Assembly (NCBI RefSeq): GCF_016862795.1 | Contig: NZ_BONQ01000077.1 | Span: 124,001 to 188,000 of the forward strand | DNA length: 64,000 nucleotides | DNA from: Dactylosporangium siamense | GTDB lineage: Bacteria; Actinomycetota; Actinomycetes; Mycobacteriales; Micromonosporaceae | Direction of reading: 5' to 3' | Part shown: positions 1-7,633 of the stretch, piece after piece | How the letters are laid out: every line of letters begins with the position of its first letter | How positions within the stretch are numbered: the first letter of the stretch is position 1 | Notes under the pieces: model-generated | What the model saw: the letters and a program-made list of their open reading frames with translations, nothing else | Database searches by the model: none | What the model was told of the DNA's origin: nothing | Made by a program: the position numbers and the translations under genes

Positions 1-1
1 G

Positions 2-1735
2 CGGAGCCTCGGGATCACCACCTCGGCGGGGCTGAGCCTGCTCACGGTCGAGCCGCGAGCCTCCATGAGCGCCGACGCCCCGGCCCGGATGCTGCGTGGG
101 CACCGGCTCGCCTGGCAGGTCACCGACGCGCAGGGCGCCGTGATCGACGGGCGGATCGTGCCGTTGCCCGACATCGCCCCGGGCGCCGCCACCCTCCAGC
201 GGGCCGTGCGCTGGACGGATCCGGGCACCGCCGTGCGGCAGCGGCTGACGCTGCTCGCGCCGTCCGGCCACGAGGTCGCTTCCGTCACGCTGGATTCGCG
301 GGTGCCGGACGCGCCGGTGATCCGGCAGGTCATCGCCGCGAACGGGTCGGCCCGGGTCGTCTTCGACCGGGTCGCCAACGCCGACAACTACCGCGTGGTC
401 GGGGCCGCGGGCGCCGACACGGTCAACGGGTTCGCCGACCTGACCGGCCTCACCAACGGCACCGCCGTCCAGCTGCGGGTCGTCGCGCTCAACGGCGCCG
501 GCACCTCGGCCGCCTCCGCCCCGGTGACCGTCACGCCCACCGGCACCCTCGCGCTGCCACCGAAGATCCAGGACGTGGTGCCCGTCGCCGGCGGGTTCGT
601 GCTGGGCTTCATCGTCGCCCCAGGCGCCACCGATCACCAGGTGCAGGCCTTCGCCGGCGGGAGCACCGTGCGCGACTTCACCACGGCGCTGAAGGGTTCG
701 GTGCGGGTCACCGCCACCGCCGACACCGTGCGGATCAAGGGATCCACCACCGTGTGGAGCGAGGCGGCGCCGGTGCCGTTGCCCGGCATGACGGTGCACG
801 GCGCCCTGGCCGGCGACGACCGGGTCGCGGTGCGGATCACCCCGCACCCCACGGCCGAGCGCTACGAGGTGACCGCCACCGGCGGTGGCCGCACCGTGGT
901 CCGGGTCGTGGAGTCCTCGGCCGTCGAGCTGCTGACCGTGACCGGGCTCCTCGCCGACACCGCCCAGCAGGTCAGCGTCCGGTGCGGGACCGCCGCCGGC
1001 TGGTCCGCCCCGCAGACCCTGACCACGCGCACCACGCCGCCGCTGCCGACCGGCGCGCCGGGCACCCCGACCGGGCTCGGCAGCTCCACCAGCGGCGGTG
1101 TCACGACGCTGGTCTGGTCCGCGGCCGCCGGCGCCGCCGGCTACCTCGTCGCGGCCGCCGACTGCGGCCCGGAGCGCACCGTCGCCGTCGTCGCCGGCGC
1201 GACCACCCTGGTCCTCGGCGCGCAGGGCACGGTCGCGGGGATCGCCTACCGCGTCACGGCCGTGGGTGAGGGCGGCACCAGCGCGCCGTCGGCCGGCTAC
1301 GTCGTGCCCGGCACCCCGGGACCGCGGCAGGTCACCGTCACGCCCCTGGACACCACGGTGGACTGCGCCGGGAACATCCGGTACCGCGAGACCGGCACCT
1401 GGCTCGCGAGCAGCCTGACCGGCGTCGACGGCACACCGAGCCGGTACAGCAACACCAGCGGCTCCACCGCCACCTGGGCGCCGACGTTGCGGGCGGCCGC
1501 CACGTATCGCGTCGAGGCCTGGGTGCCGGCGAGCACCAGCAGCACGACCGCCGCCGCGTACCAGATCACCCACGCCGGCGGCACGGCCCAGGTCACCGTG
1601 GACCAGGTCGCCGCGGGCGGGACCTGGCGCACCCTCGGCACCTGGGCGTTCGCGCAGGGCACCGCCGGCAAGGTCGTCCTGACCGCCGGCACCACCTTCG
1701 CCAGGGCGAACGCAATTCGGTTCACCCCCGTCTGA
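2..1735 (+). CDS. Secreted FnIII-repeat protein with golvesin-like C-terminal domain, 5' end cut off by window
   Basis: The reading frame is open from base 2, so the true start is probably upstream; the ATG at 65 is only the first one visible. The visible part starts with the tail of a beta-sandwich domain. About four fibronectin-III-like segments follow, with typical Val/Thr/Ala-rich strands and Pro/Gly-rich linkers. The last 130 residues or so (VDCAGNIRYRETGTW, YRVEAWVPAST, FARANAIRF) resemble the golvesin/xanthan-lyase carbohydrate-binding domain. Such tails occur on secreted actinobacterial polysaccharide hydrolases and peptidases. The catalytic part, if any, lies outside the window. No membrane anchor or sorting signal follows the last domain, so the protein is probably released. 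A GNAT gene begins 20 bp downstream. The domain reading is fairly firm; the enzyme class cannot be told. Confidence 0.7.
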   Translation, partial: RSLGITTSAGLSLLTVEPRASMSADAPARMLRGHRLAWQVTDAQGAVIDGRIVPLPDIAPGAATLQRAVRWTDPGTAVRQRLTLLAPSGHEVASVTLDSRVPDAPVIRQVIAANGSARVVFDRVANADNYRVVGAAGADTVNGFADLTGLTNGTAVQLRVVALNGAGTSAASAPVTVTPTGTLALPPKIQDVVPVAGGFVLGFIVAPGATDHQVQAFAGGSTVRDFTTALKGSVRVTATADTVRIKGSTTVWSEAAPVPLPGMTVHGALAGDDRVAVRITPHPTAERYEVTATGGGRTVVRVVESSAVELLTVTGLLADTAQQVSVRCGTAAGWSAPQTLTTRTTPPLPTGAPGTPTGLGSSTSGGVTTLVWSAAAGAAGYLVAAADCGPERTVAVVAGATTLVLGAQGTVAGIAYRVTAVGEGGTSAPSAGYVVPGTPGPRQVTVTPLDTTVDCAGNIRYRETGTWLASSLTGVDGTPSRYSNTSGSTATWAPTLRAAATYRVEAWVPASTSSTTAAAYQITHAGGTAQVTVDQVAAGGTWRTLGTWAFAQGTAGKVVLTAGTTFARANAIRFTPV

Positions 1736-1755
1736 ATGGGTGCCAGGATGGCGCG

Positions 1756-2298
1756 ATGCAGTTCACGATCAGAGCGGTGCGCGGCGAAGACTGGCAACTG
1801 GCGAAGGAGCTGCGGCTCGCCGCGCTCCAGGACCCGGTCGCGTCGATCGCGTTCCTCGACACGTATGAGCGGTCGGTCGTGCAGGCCGACGAGTTCTGGC
1901 AGGGCCGCACGGCCGACGCCGCCGAGGGCAGGACCGTGCGGCAGCTCATCGGCGAGGACGGCGACGGGCGCTGGCTGGGCACCGTGACCGTCCTCGTCGA
2001 GCCGGCCGGCGTGCAGGACTACTTCGGCCACACCCCCGCGGTCGCGCAGACGCACGTCGTCGGGGTCTACGTCCGGCCCGAGGCGCGCGGCACCGGCCTC
2101 GCGCCGGCGCTGTTCGAGGCCGCACTGGCCTGGTCGTGGGCGCTGCCCGACCCGAAGATCGAGCGGGTCCGGCTCTACGTGCACGAGGACAACGCCCGCG
2201 CCCGGGCCCTGTACGAGAAGGCCGGCTTCACCCGCACCGGGGTCGCCGTGGCCGTCCCGGCGGGCCGCGAGTTCGAATACGCCGTCGACCGGGACTGA
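1756..2298 (+). CDS. GNAT family N-acetyltransferase
   Basis: The product has 180 residues, the usual size of a single-domain GNAT enzyme, which moves an acetyl group from acetyl-CoA to an amine. The acetyl-CoA pyrophosphate-binding loop is visible as VVGVYVRPEARGTGLAPALF, with the Q/R-x-x-G-x-G/A pattern as R-G-T-G-L-A. A C-terminal segment (LYVHEDNARARALYEKAGF) matches the RimI-like motif in which Asn and Tyr face the thioester. An AGGA lies about eight bases before the ATG. The substrate cannot be deduced. The gene runs towards the minus-strand tRNA-like gene at 2309-2381 and leaves only 10 bp between them. Confidence 0.85.
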   Translation: MQFTIRAVRGEDWQLAKELRLAALQDPVASIAFLDTYERSVVQADEFWQGRTADAAEGRTVRQLIGEDGDGRWLGTVTVLVEPAGVQDYFGHTPAVAQTHVVGVYVRPEARGTGLAPALFEAALAWSWALPDPKIERVRLYVHEDNARARALYEKAGFTRTGVAVAVPAGREFEYAVDRD

Positions 2299-2308
2299 GG
2301 GGCAGGGG

Positions 2309-2381
2309 CAGGACCGGCCGGAATCGAACCGGCGTCCTCCGCCTTGGTAAGGCGGTGCGTCGACCTCTGCGCTACGGCCCT
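2309..2381 (-). tRNA. tRNA-like gene 1, anticodon ACC
   Basis: The minus strand folds as a 73-nt class I tRNA. It has a 7-bp acceptor with one G-T pair, T8-A9, a 3-bp D stem with A14, G15 and G18G19, a perfect anticodon stem CCGCC/GGCGG with loop TTACCAA, a 5-nt variable loop ending in C48, and T arm GCCGG-TTCGATT-CCGGC. The discriminator is G73 followed by CCC, so CCA is not encoded. Flanking GGC and GCC can lengthen the acceptor stem to 10 bp. Anticodon ACC would read the glycine codon GGU and is very rare in bacteria. The gene starts 12 bp after the ankyrin gene stop. Its arms match those of the copies at 4209 and 4312. Confidence 0.6.
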
Positions 2382-2393
2382 GCCGGTGGCAGC

Positions 2394-4151
2394 CTACCGC
2401 CGCTGGATCAGGTCGCGGAGGAAGGCGAGGTCCTGCCGGCCGGTCCAGATCGGGGCGCGGGCATACGGCCGCTGCGACGTGGCGTGCGGGTCGGCGCCGG
2501 CCCCCAGCAGCGCCCGCACCAGCTCCGGCGAGCCGTAGTCGACGGCCGGGTGCAGCGGCGTCTCACCGTTGAGGTCGCGGGCGTGCACGTCGAGGCCGGC
2601 GGCGAGCAGCCGCGGCAGCAGGTCCACCCCGGTCAGCCACGGCAGCAGGTGCAGCAGCGTCCGGCCGCGCTCGTCGCGCACCCGCGGGTCCAGGCCGCCG
2701 TCCAGGGCGGCGGCCACCGCGGCGGCGTTGCCGTGCAGGACCAGCGTCAGGAATTCGCGGCGCAGGCCACGCATCGGGCCGGGCATCCGCACGGCCGGGT
2801 TCCGCCACCCGTCGTGGGCGGCGACGCAGCCCTGCACCTGGCCGCCGAGCGCCTCGATCATGCGCTCCCGCTGGATCTCGGCCGGCGGGTGTGGCATGTG
2901 GACGGTGCCGTCGCGCAGGAGCACCTCGTGCGTGGCGTGGTTGCACTGCACCCGGACCCGGTCCCGCAGCCCGGGCGGCGGGACCGGTGCGGGAGCCGTC
3001 CCGGCGGGGAACAGCGCCGCGTGCACCAGCGGATGCAGCTGGTCCGGCCGCATCGCCCCCCGGAACAGGGCGGTCAGCTCGGCCGGCCGGCGGGCCAGCA
3101 CGTGCGGCAGCCGCGGCACCCGGTCCAGTTCCAGCCCGAACTCGGCCACCTCGGCGCGCCGTCGCTCGTCGTCGACGCGGTGGTACGGCACCCCGGCGAC
3201 CAGCCGGGCCCGCGGCCGCCCGGTGTCCAGGCGGTCCAGCACGACGCACCGCCCGCGCACGTCGATGCGCACCAGGCCGGCGTGCTCGTCGACGTGGAGC
3301 GGCAGCGCGTCCGGCCGCGGCTCCGGCACCACCTGGCCAGCCTCGCGGCCCGACGGTGTGAACATGAGCCGGTGCTCCGGCTCCTTGGGCACCGGCGCCG
3401 CCGCGCGCACGTCGTCCAGGTGCGCCGCGATCCGGCCGGCGGCCCCGGCCAGCGCCGCGTGCAGGGGCCGCAGCCAGGCCAGCGACCGCTCGACCACGTT
3501 TCGCCTCGCCCGGTCTCGTCCGCCCTCGTCGCGGAACGCGGCCGGGTCGATGCGGTCCCGGCTCCAGCCCGGCTCGAACAGCAGCACCTCGAGGTCGAAC
3601 CCGGCGGCGGCCCACGCGTCGGCGTGCCGGCCGTCCTCGTCGAGCAGCACGGCCCGCTCGACGGCCGCCTCCGGCCCGTCGCCGGTTGCCGGCCGGCCTG
3701 TCGTGGTGAAGAACGGCAACCGCGTAACCCCGCCGCAGCGGGCCAGGAGCTCACCCGTACACCTGGAATCCCAGCGATCGCGAAGGTGCAGCAGAGATGC
3801 GTCCCGCCGGCCGGCGGTGGCGCTGTCCAGGCGCTCGAAGCGCAGCGTGATCCGCTGCGGCGGCAGGTCGAAGCGGTCCGGCGTGCGGGCGACCAGCGCG
3901 TGCACGTCGGGGAACAGCGCCAGCGGCAGGAGCAGCCCCGGGCGCAGCAGGCCGTCCGCGGGGCGCCGCGGCAGGTGCCAGCGCAGCAGGTCCGGCACGA
4001 GATGCCGCAGCTCGTCCTCGACCCGCGCGGCGGTCTCGGCGCCGTGGACCTCCCGGATCGCGGCCAGGTCGAAGTCCACGTCGACGGCCGCGGCGGCGCA
4101 CGCACCACGCCAGTCGCCGGCCAACCGGCGCGCCGTCGCCCGCTCGATCAT
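2394..4151 (-). CDS. Ankyrin-repeat protein embedded in a tRNA-like gene cluster
   Basis: The product has 585 residues. About 455 N-terminal residues match no family I can name; they are rich in Arg, Leu and Asp and have no signal peptide or membrane segment, so the protein is probably cytoplasmic. The last 120 residues hold about three ankyrin repeats (GLDPRVRDERGRTLLHLL, GLDVHARDLNGETPLHPA, GADPHATSQRPYARA), a fold that usually binds proteins. The gene lies between tRNA-like genes 1 and 2 on the same strand: tRNA 1 begins 12 bp after its stop and tRNA 2 ends 58 bp before its start. A tRNA-related role is inferred only from this layout. Confidence 0.75.
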   Translation of the reverse strand: MIERATARRLAGDWRGACAAAAVDVDFDLAAIREVHGAETAARVEDELRHLVPDLLRWHLPRRPADGLLRPGLLLPLALFPDVHALVARTPDRFDLPPQRITLRFERLDSATAGRRDASLLHLRDRWDSRCTGELLARCGGVTRLPFFTTTGRPATGDGPEAAVERAVLLDEDGRHADAWAAAGFDLEVLLFEPGWSRDRIDPAAFRDEGGRDRARRNVVERSLAWLRPLHAALAGAAGRIAAHLDDVRAAAPVPKEPEHRLMFTPSGREAGQVVPEPRPDALPLHVDEHAGLVRIDVRGRCVVLDRLDTGRPRARLVAGVPYHRVDDERRRAEVAEFGLELDRVPRLPHVLARRPAELTALFRGAMRPDQLHPLVHAALFPAGTAPAPVPPPGLRDRVRVQCNHATHEVLLRDGTVHMPHPPAEIQRERMIEALGGQVQGCVAAHDGWRNPAVRMPGPMRGLRREFLTLVLHGNAAAVAAALDGGLDPRVRDERGRTLLHLLPWLTGVDLLPRLLAAGLDVHARDLNGETPLHPAVDYGSPELVRALLGAGADPHATSQRPYARAPIWTGRQDLAFLRDLIQRR

Positions 4152-4208
4152 CTCCGCCGGGACCGCGGCCGGATGCAGTGGCAGTATCGGGAGCTCCTCA
4201 CGTCGGGG

Positions 4209-4281
4209 CAGTGCCGACCGGATTCGAACCGGCGTTCTTCCGTTCCGGAGACGGACGCGACCACCTCTGCGCTACGGCCCT
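4209..4281 (-). tRNA. tRNA-like gene 2, anticodon CCG (arginine CGG)
   Basis: The minus strand gives a 73-nt tRNA fold. The 5' half up to the D loop matches tRNA-like gene 1, and the T arm is GCCGG-TTCGAAT-CCGGT. The anticodon stem is TCCGT/ACGGA with loop CTCCGGA, the loop usual for tRNA-Arg(CCG), including G37. T8, A14, G15, G18G19, C48, T54, T55, C56 and A58 are all present. The acceptor has one A-G mismatch at 3-70. G73 is followed by CCC, so CCA is not encoded. Flanking GGC/GCC could extend the acceptor stem. It lies 58 bp upstream of the ankyrin gene and 30 bp downstream of tRNA-like gene 3. Confidence 0.65.
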
Positions 4282-4311
4282 GCCGCCGGCCACTCTATCG
4301 ACCGTCGGGGG

Positions 4312-4384
4312 CAGTGCCGACCGGATTCGAACCGGCGTCTTCCCGATCATGAGTCGGACGCGACCACCTCTGCGCTACGGCCCT
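4312..4384 (-). tRNA. tRNA-like gene 3, anticodon CAT
   Basis: This is a 73-nt minus-strand tRNA fold that matches tRNA-like gene 2 except in the anticodon arm and variable loop. The anticodon stem is TCCGA/TCGGG with loop CTCATGA. CAT would read AUG, or AUA if C34 is changed to lysidine. G37 is unusual for an A-starting codon, where A37 is normal. The acceptor carries the same A-G mismatch at 3-70. Its first ten bases lie inside the 3' end of the 453-aa gene: T8-A9-G10 is also that gene's TAG stop. Confidence 0.65.
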
Positions 4385-5736
4385 GCCGGCGCCGATCGTA
4401 CCGACATCAGGTGCCGGCCGAGATCGGTCAGCTCGACGGTCAGGCCGGGCTCCGGCGCCATCGCCCACGTGGTGGTGCCGGCCGCGGCCGCGGCGGCCTC
4501 GCGGTCCGGATCCGCGGTGAAGCCGGTGACCGTGACGGCGCCGTGGCGGGCCAGGGTCGCGAGGATGTTGCGGATCGCGGTGCCGGCGATGCGGCGGTAC
4601 AGCTCGGGCTCGCGGCGCGGCAGGTGGCCGGCCTGCTCGGCCAGCAGCCGATCGGTGAGCGCCTGCAGGTCGGCCGGGCCGGCGGTGGCGCCGAGCAGGT
4701 CGAGGAACATCGGCGCCCACGGGGCCAGCCAGCGGCGGAGGGGCTCGGTGCCCTTCTCCGCGTGCAGCGGCGTGATCGGATGGATGAGCACGTCGGCGAG
4801 GTCCGTCCACAGTTCGAGCGCGGCCGGCACCGGCGCGGTCCCGTCCAGGACGGCGTCGACCAGGTCCGCACCCGGCCCCCGCACCGCCCGGCCGCGGACC
4901 AGCTGGACGACGTCGAACTCGAGCCCGGTCTGCCACAGGTTCGTCAGGACCGGCTCGCCGTCCTCCGGCAGGCCCAGCGCGGCGAGCAGGGCGGGCCGGT
5001 CGGCCTTGCGCACCTCGCCGCGACCGTCGACGGCGTGCCCCTCCGGTCCGACCCAGCCGGCGAGCGTGGCGAGGTCCCGCAGCCGGGCGGCACCGTCGTT
5101 CGACACCGCCTTGGCGAGCGCCGCGTCGTCGGTCGGCACGGGACCGGACCTGTCCGGCGCCGGGCGGGTCCGGGCCGGGCGTCCCGGGGGCGCCATCGTG
5201 ACCTGGTCACCGGTGACGAGGACGGTGCCGGTGGCGTGCCGCTCCTGCTCCATCAGGTTGCCGAGCACCTCCCGGCGCTCCTGCGGCCCGCGGGCACTGA
5301 ACCGCGCGGCCCAGGCGCCGACCTCGGCCGGGTCGCCGTCGGGCCGGACGCCGTCGCGGAGCATGGCGGTGAAGATCCGCTTGGTCAGGTCCCACCGGGT
5401 GGTGTCGGCCATCGCCGCCGGGAACTTCGCCGTCAGCCGGTCCAGCTCCTTGAGCAGCGCGGCCGGGCGGGCGCTCGCCGGGTGCAGCCGGCCGGTGTCG
5501 TCGAGAAACCGCAGGAAGTCGCGGAGCGTGTCCAGCCCCCGCTCGCTCAGCTGCCAGGCGTCCACCTGCCCGGGCGCGACGGCGTCCATGAGCAGCGTGT
5601 GCACGTCGCCGCTGCGCCACCGGGTCGGATCGGGCCGCCGCCGCAGCAGGACCTCGATCCGGCCCCGCCGGCCGGCGTCACCCGAAGGCGCCCAGGCGAT
5701 GAAGTCGTCAACGAGCCGCTGCCGCATCCGGGACAT
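4375..5736 (-). CDS. Unrecognised 453-aa protein of the tRNA-like cluster
   Basis: I do not recognise this 453-residue protein. It is mostly predicted helix, with many Asp-Leu and Arg-Leu pairs, a Pro/Gly/Arg-rich linker near residues 176-195, and no signal peptide or membrane segment. The C-terminal 75 residues look like a winged helix, ending in VELTDLGRHLMS, a pattern common where a wing closes with an L-T-x-L-G-R turn. That would suit nucleic-acid binding but is only inferred. The last three codons and the TAG stop lie inside tRNA-like gene 3, so the transcript probably runs on into tRNA 3, tRNA 2 and the ankyrin gene. A tandem repeat lies just upstream of its start. Confidence 0.7.
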   Translation of the reverse strand: MSRMRQRLVDDFIAWAPSGDAGRRGRIEVLLRRRPDPTRWRSGDVHTLLMDAVAPGQVDAWQLSERGLDTLRDFLRFLDDTGRLHPASARPAALLKELDRLTAKFPAAMADTTRWDLTKRIFTAMLRDGVRPDGDPAEVGAWAARFSARGPQERREVLGNLMEQERHATGTVLVTGDQVTMAPPGRPARTRPAPDRSGPVPTDDAALAKAVSNDGAARLRDLATLAGWVGPEGHAVDGRGEVRKADRPALLAALGLPEDGEPVLTNLWQTGLEFDVVQLVRGRAVRGPGADLVDAVLDGTAPVPAALELWTDLADVLIHPITPLHAEKGTEPLRRWLAPWAPMFLDLLGATAGPADLQALTDRLLAEQAGHLPRREPELYRRIAGTAIRNILATLARHGAVTVTGFTADPDREAAAAAAGTTTWAMAPEPGLTVELTDLGRHLMSVRSAPAGP

Positions 5737-5761
5737 CGGTCGACCGTAGCTCCAGCCGGGA

Positions 5762-5840
5762 GATCAGGTTGCTCCAGTCGGGAGATCAGGCGCTCCGATC
5801 GAGTGATCAGGCCGCTCCGGTCAGGTGATCAGGCTGCTGA
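5762..5840. repeat. Tandem repeat, about 22 bp, roughly four units
   Basis: Units beginning GATCAGG start at 5762, 5784, 5805 and 5827. Each is 21-22 bp and most continue with GCTCC and a GTC or ATC. A partial unit (GCTCCAGCCGGGA) comes just before. The array fills the gap between the 453-aa gene and the small membrane-protein gene, and the last unit runs into the coding end of the latter. There are no unique spacers, so it is not a CRISPR array. It may be a degenerate duplication of the small gene's 3' end. Confidence 0.7.
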
Positions 5841-5982
5841 AGAAGTCGCCGAAGCCCTTGCCGACCGAGCCGATGAGGCCGACGAGGCCCTTTCCGACAC
5901 TCGCCGCGGCCTGCGGACGGAAGGCGATGAAATAGATGAGGAACGCCCAGGCGGCGTAGGTCAGCGTCTTCTTGACGGTCAT
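5821..5982 (-). CDS. Small 53-aa membrane protein
   Basis: This short frame starts with ATG at 5982 and ends with TGA at 5821. It encodes MTVKKTLTYAAWAFLIYFIA and then about 33 more residues. There are two Lys near the N-terminus, then one clear membrane helix (about residues 8-22), then an FRPQAAAS turn and an amphipathic Gly/Ser/Lys-rich tail with two similar segments (VGKGLVGLIG, VGKGFGDFFSS). Codon use is strongly GC3, as in its neighbours, which supports real coding. Function unknown. A single-pass inner-membrane protein with a membrane-lying tail is likely. Confidence 0.6.
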   Translation of the reverse strand: MTVKKTLTYAAWAFLIYFIAFRPQAAASVGKGLVGLIGSVGKGFGDFFSSLIT

Positions 5983-6122
5983 CGGGTGCCCCGTGCGGTG
6001 TCGGTCGGTCAGGTGCCAGGCCGCCGACTACCCGGATGCCACCGCCCTAACCGCGACCTGCACGAACAAGAAAATCCAAAGGGGATGTAGCAGTTTCGCC
6101 CCGCCGGTTACGTTCTTCCACC

Positions 6123-6605
6123 GTGACCTTCGAGGAGTTCGTGGCCGTCCGGCTCGCGGCGCTGGTCAGGTACGCCACGGTCGTCACGTGGGACCCGCAC
6201 CTGGCCGAGGACGTCGTGCAGGACGTCCTGGTCCGGGCGCAGGCCCGCTGGTCGCGGATCGGGTCGCTGGACGAGCCGGAGCGCTACGTGCGGCGCATGG
6301 TCGTCAACGAGTTCCTCTCCTGGCGCCGCCGCCGGTCCGCCCGGCTGCTGCACCCCGGCGAGGCGCTCGACCTGCCGCCGCAGGCCGACCCGACCGGCGG
6401 CTACGACGAACGCGACGCCATGGTGCGCCTGATCGGCACGCTGCCACCCCGGCAGCGGGCGGTGATCGCGCTGCGGTTCTACGAGGACCTGGCCGTCGAG
6501 CAGATCGCCGACGTGCTCGGCTGCCGGGTCAGCACCGTGCGCACGCATCTCACCAGGGCGATGGAAGCGCTGCGCAGCCCGCTGATGGCAGGGGAGAGGT
6601 CGTGA
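6123..6605 (+). CDS. SigE-family ECF RNA polymerase sigma factor
   Basis: The 160-residue product has the length and layout of actinobacterial SigE-family ECF sigma factors. Region 2 (FEEFVAVRLAALVRYATVVT, then AEDVVQDVLVRAQARW) binds core polymerase and the -10 element. Region 4 (LPPRQRAVIALRFYEDLAVEQIA, then STVRTHLTRAMEAL) is the helix-turn-helix for the -35 element. The start is GTG. No ribosome site is seen, but a TACGTT at 6109 would fit the -10 box of a nearly leaderless mRNA. The next gene overlaps it by 4 bp (GTGA) and codes for a membrane protein that is the likely regulator. Confidence 0.9.
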   Translation: MTFEEFVAVRLAALVRYATVVTWDPHLAEDVVQDVLVRAQARWSRIGSLDEPERYVRRMVVNEFLSWRRRRSARLLHPGEALDLPPQADPTGGYDERDAMVRLIGTLPPRQRAVIALRFYEDLAVEQIADVLGCRVSTVRTHLTRAMEALRSPLMAGERS

Positions 6606-7630
6606 ACGAAGGACTCGAAGCGCTGGTCCGCAGCGCCCAGGAGGAGCGGGCCCGGCAGGCGCCCGACCCGGACCGGGTGCTCCGTGCGCTGCCGGCCCTG
6701 GCCGCCCGCCGGCGCCGCCGCCGGCGGACCGGGCTGGCCGCCCTCGCCGCCCTCGCCGTCCTGGCGGTGGTGCTGCCGGCGGTCCTGGTCGACCGCACCA
6801 CGCCGGTGCCGCCGACGGCCCCACCCTCGGTCGCGGTCCCGGCCGAGCCGGCGGTGCCGACCCTCACGTTCCGGCCCACCTGGATCCCGCCCGGCTTCAA
6901 GGAGACGATCCGCTCCGGCTTCATCACCGCGGACGAGGCGCTCGCCATGCAGACCTGGACCGCCCAGCGGCCCGGCGTCGGACGGCCTCCACGCACGGAT
7001 CCCGACCCGGCCATCAACCTCGGTATCCGCCGCCAGGACCGGCAGGCCGCGCCGCCCAGCGGGACACCCGCCGACGTCAACGGCGTCACCGGCACCCTGG
7101 TCGAAGCCGTGGGCGGGTCCTCGCTCGTCTGGGCCGTCGACGCCACCCACCTCGCCACGCTCCGTGCCCGCGGGGTGTCCCGCACCGACCTGCTGCGCGT
7201 CGCCGCCTCGGTGCGCCACGACGAGGTGGCCGTCCCGCCGCCGCTCAAGCTCGACTGGCTGCCCAGCCCGCCGGCGACGCTGCAGTACTCACTCAGCGGC
7301 GACACGCCCGTCGACTGGAACGCCACCCTCGTCGTCGACGTCGAGGCCCTGGGCACCTTCACCGTGATGCTCGCCCCGACGACCGACGCCCCCGCCGACG
7401 GCGAGCCGGTGCCGGTCGGCACGGACATGGGCCGCGTCACCGCCGACACCGACCCCGTCACCGGCCGGCCCCGCCAGATCGTCGTGCTCCAACCACCGGC
7501 GAGCCGCTACATCCTGACCGTGTGGTTCGTGCCTGCCGTGGGCGCCACCCTCGACCGCGACGCGCTGCTACGCCTCGTCGGCAAGGCCGACACCGACCTG
7601 GTGGCCAACTCCGACTGGATCGGCACCTGA
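6602..7630 (+). CDS. Membrane protein coupled to the SigE-type sigma factor, probable anti-sigma role
   Basis: The 342-residue product starts at a GTG that overlaps the sigma-factor stop. It has a short cytoplasmic arm of about 40 residues, an Arg-rich stop (RRRRRRRTG), one membrane helix (about 45-62), and a long outer domain of about 275 residues rich in Pro, Thr and Val. There is no zinc-binding H-x3-C-x2-C motif, so it is not a classical ZAS anti-sigma factor. Membrane partners of this shape commonly follow SigE-family genes and are thought to hold or sense for the sigma factor. That role is inferred from coupling and topology only. Confidence 0.75.
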   Translation: MNEGLEALVRSAQEERARQAPDPDRVLRALPALAARRRRRRRTGLAALAALAVLAVVLPAVLVDRTTPVPPTAPPSVAVPAEPAVPTLTFRPTWIPPGFKETIRSGFITADEALAMQTWTAQRPGVGRPPRTDPDPAINLGIRRQDRQAAPPSGTPADVNGVTGTLVEAVGGSSLVWAVDATHLATLRARGVSRTDLLRVAASVRHDEVAVPPPLKLDWLPSPPATLQYSLSGDTPVDWNATLVVDVEALGTFTVMLAPTTDAPADGEPVPVGTDMGRVTADTDPVTGRPRQIVVLQPPASRYILTVWFVPAVGATLDRDALLRLVGKADTDLVANSDWIGT

Positions 7631-7633
7631 GCC

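Noticed and set aside
2306-2384. tRNA-Thr(GGT) on the plus strand
   Set aside because: The plus strand shows the TTGGTAA loop, but the T arm (GGTTCGA) and D arm read correctly only on the minus strand, so the gene is minus with ACC.
5762-5840. CRISPR or iteron origin
   Set aside because: No spacers, units drift, and no Rep or Cas gene is near.
2569-6090. Long plus-strand open frame of 1173 codons across the tRNA-like cluster
   Set aside because: Composition is Arg/Ser/Pro low complexity typical of a shadow frame in GC-rich DNA, and it crosses three tRNA-like genes and two better minus-strand genes.
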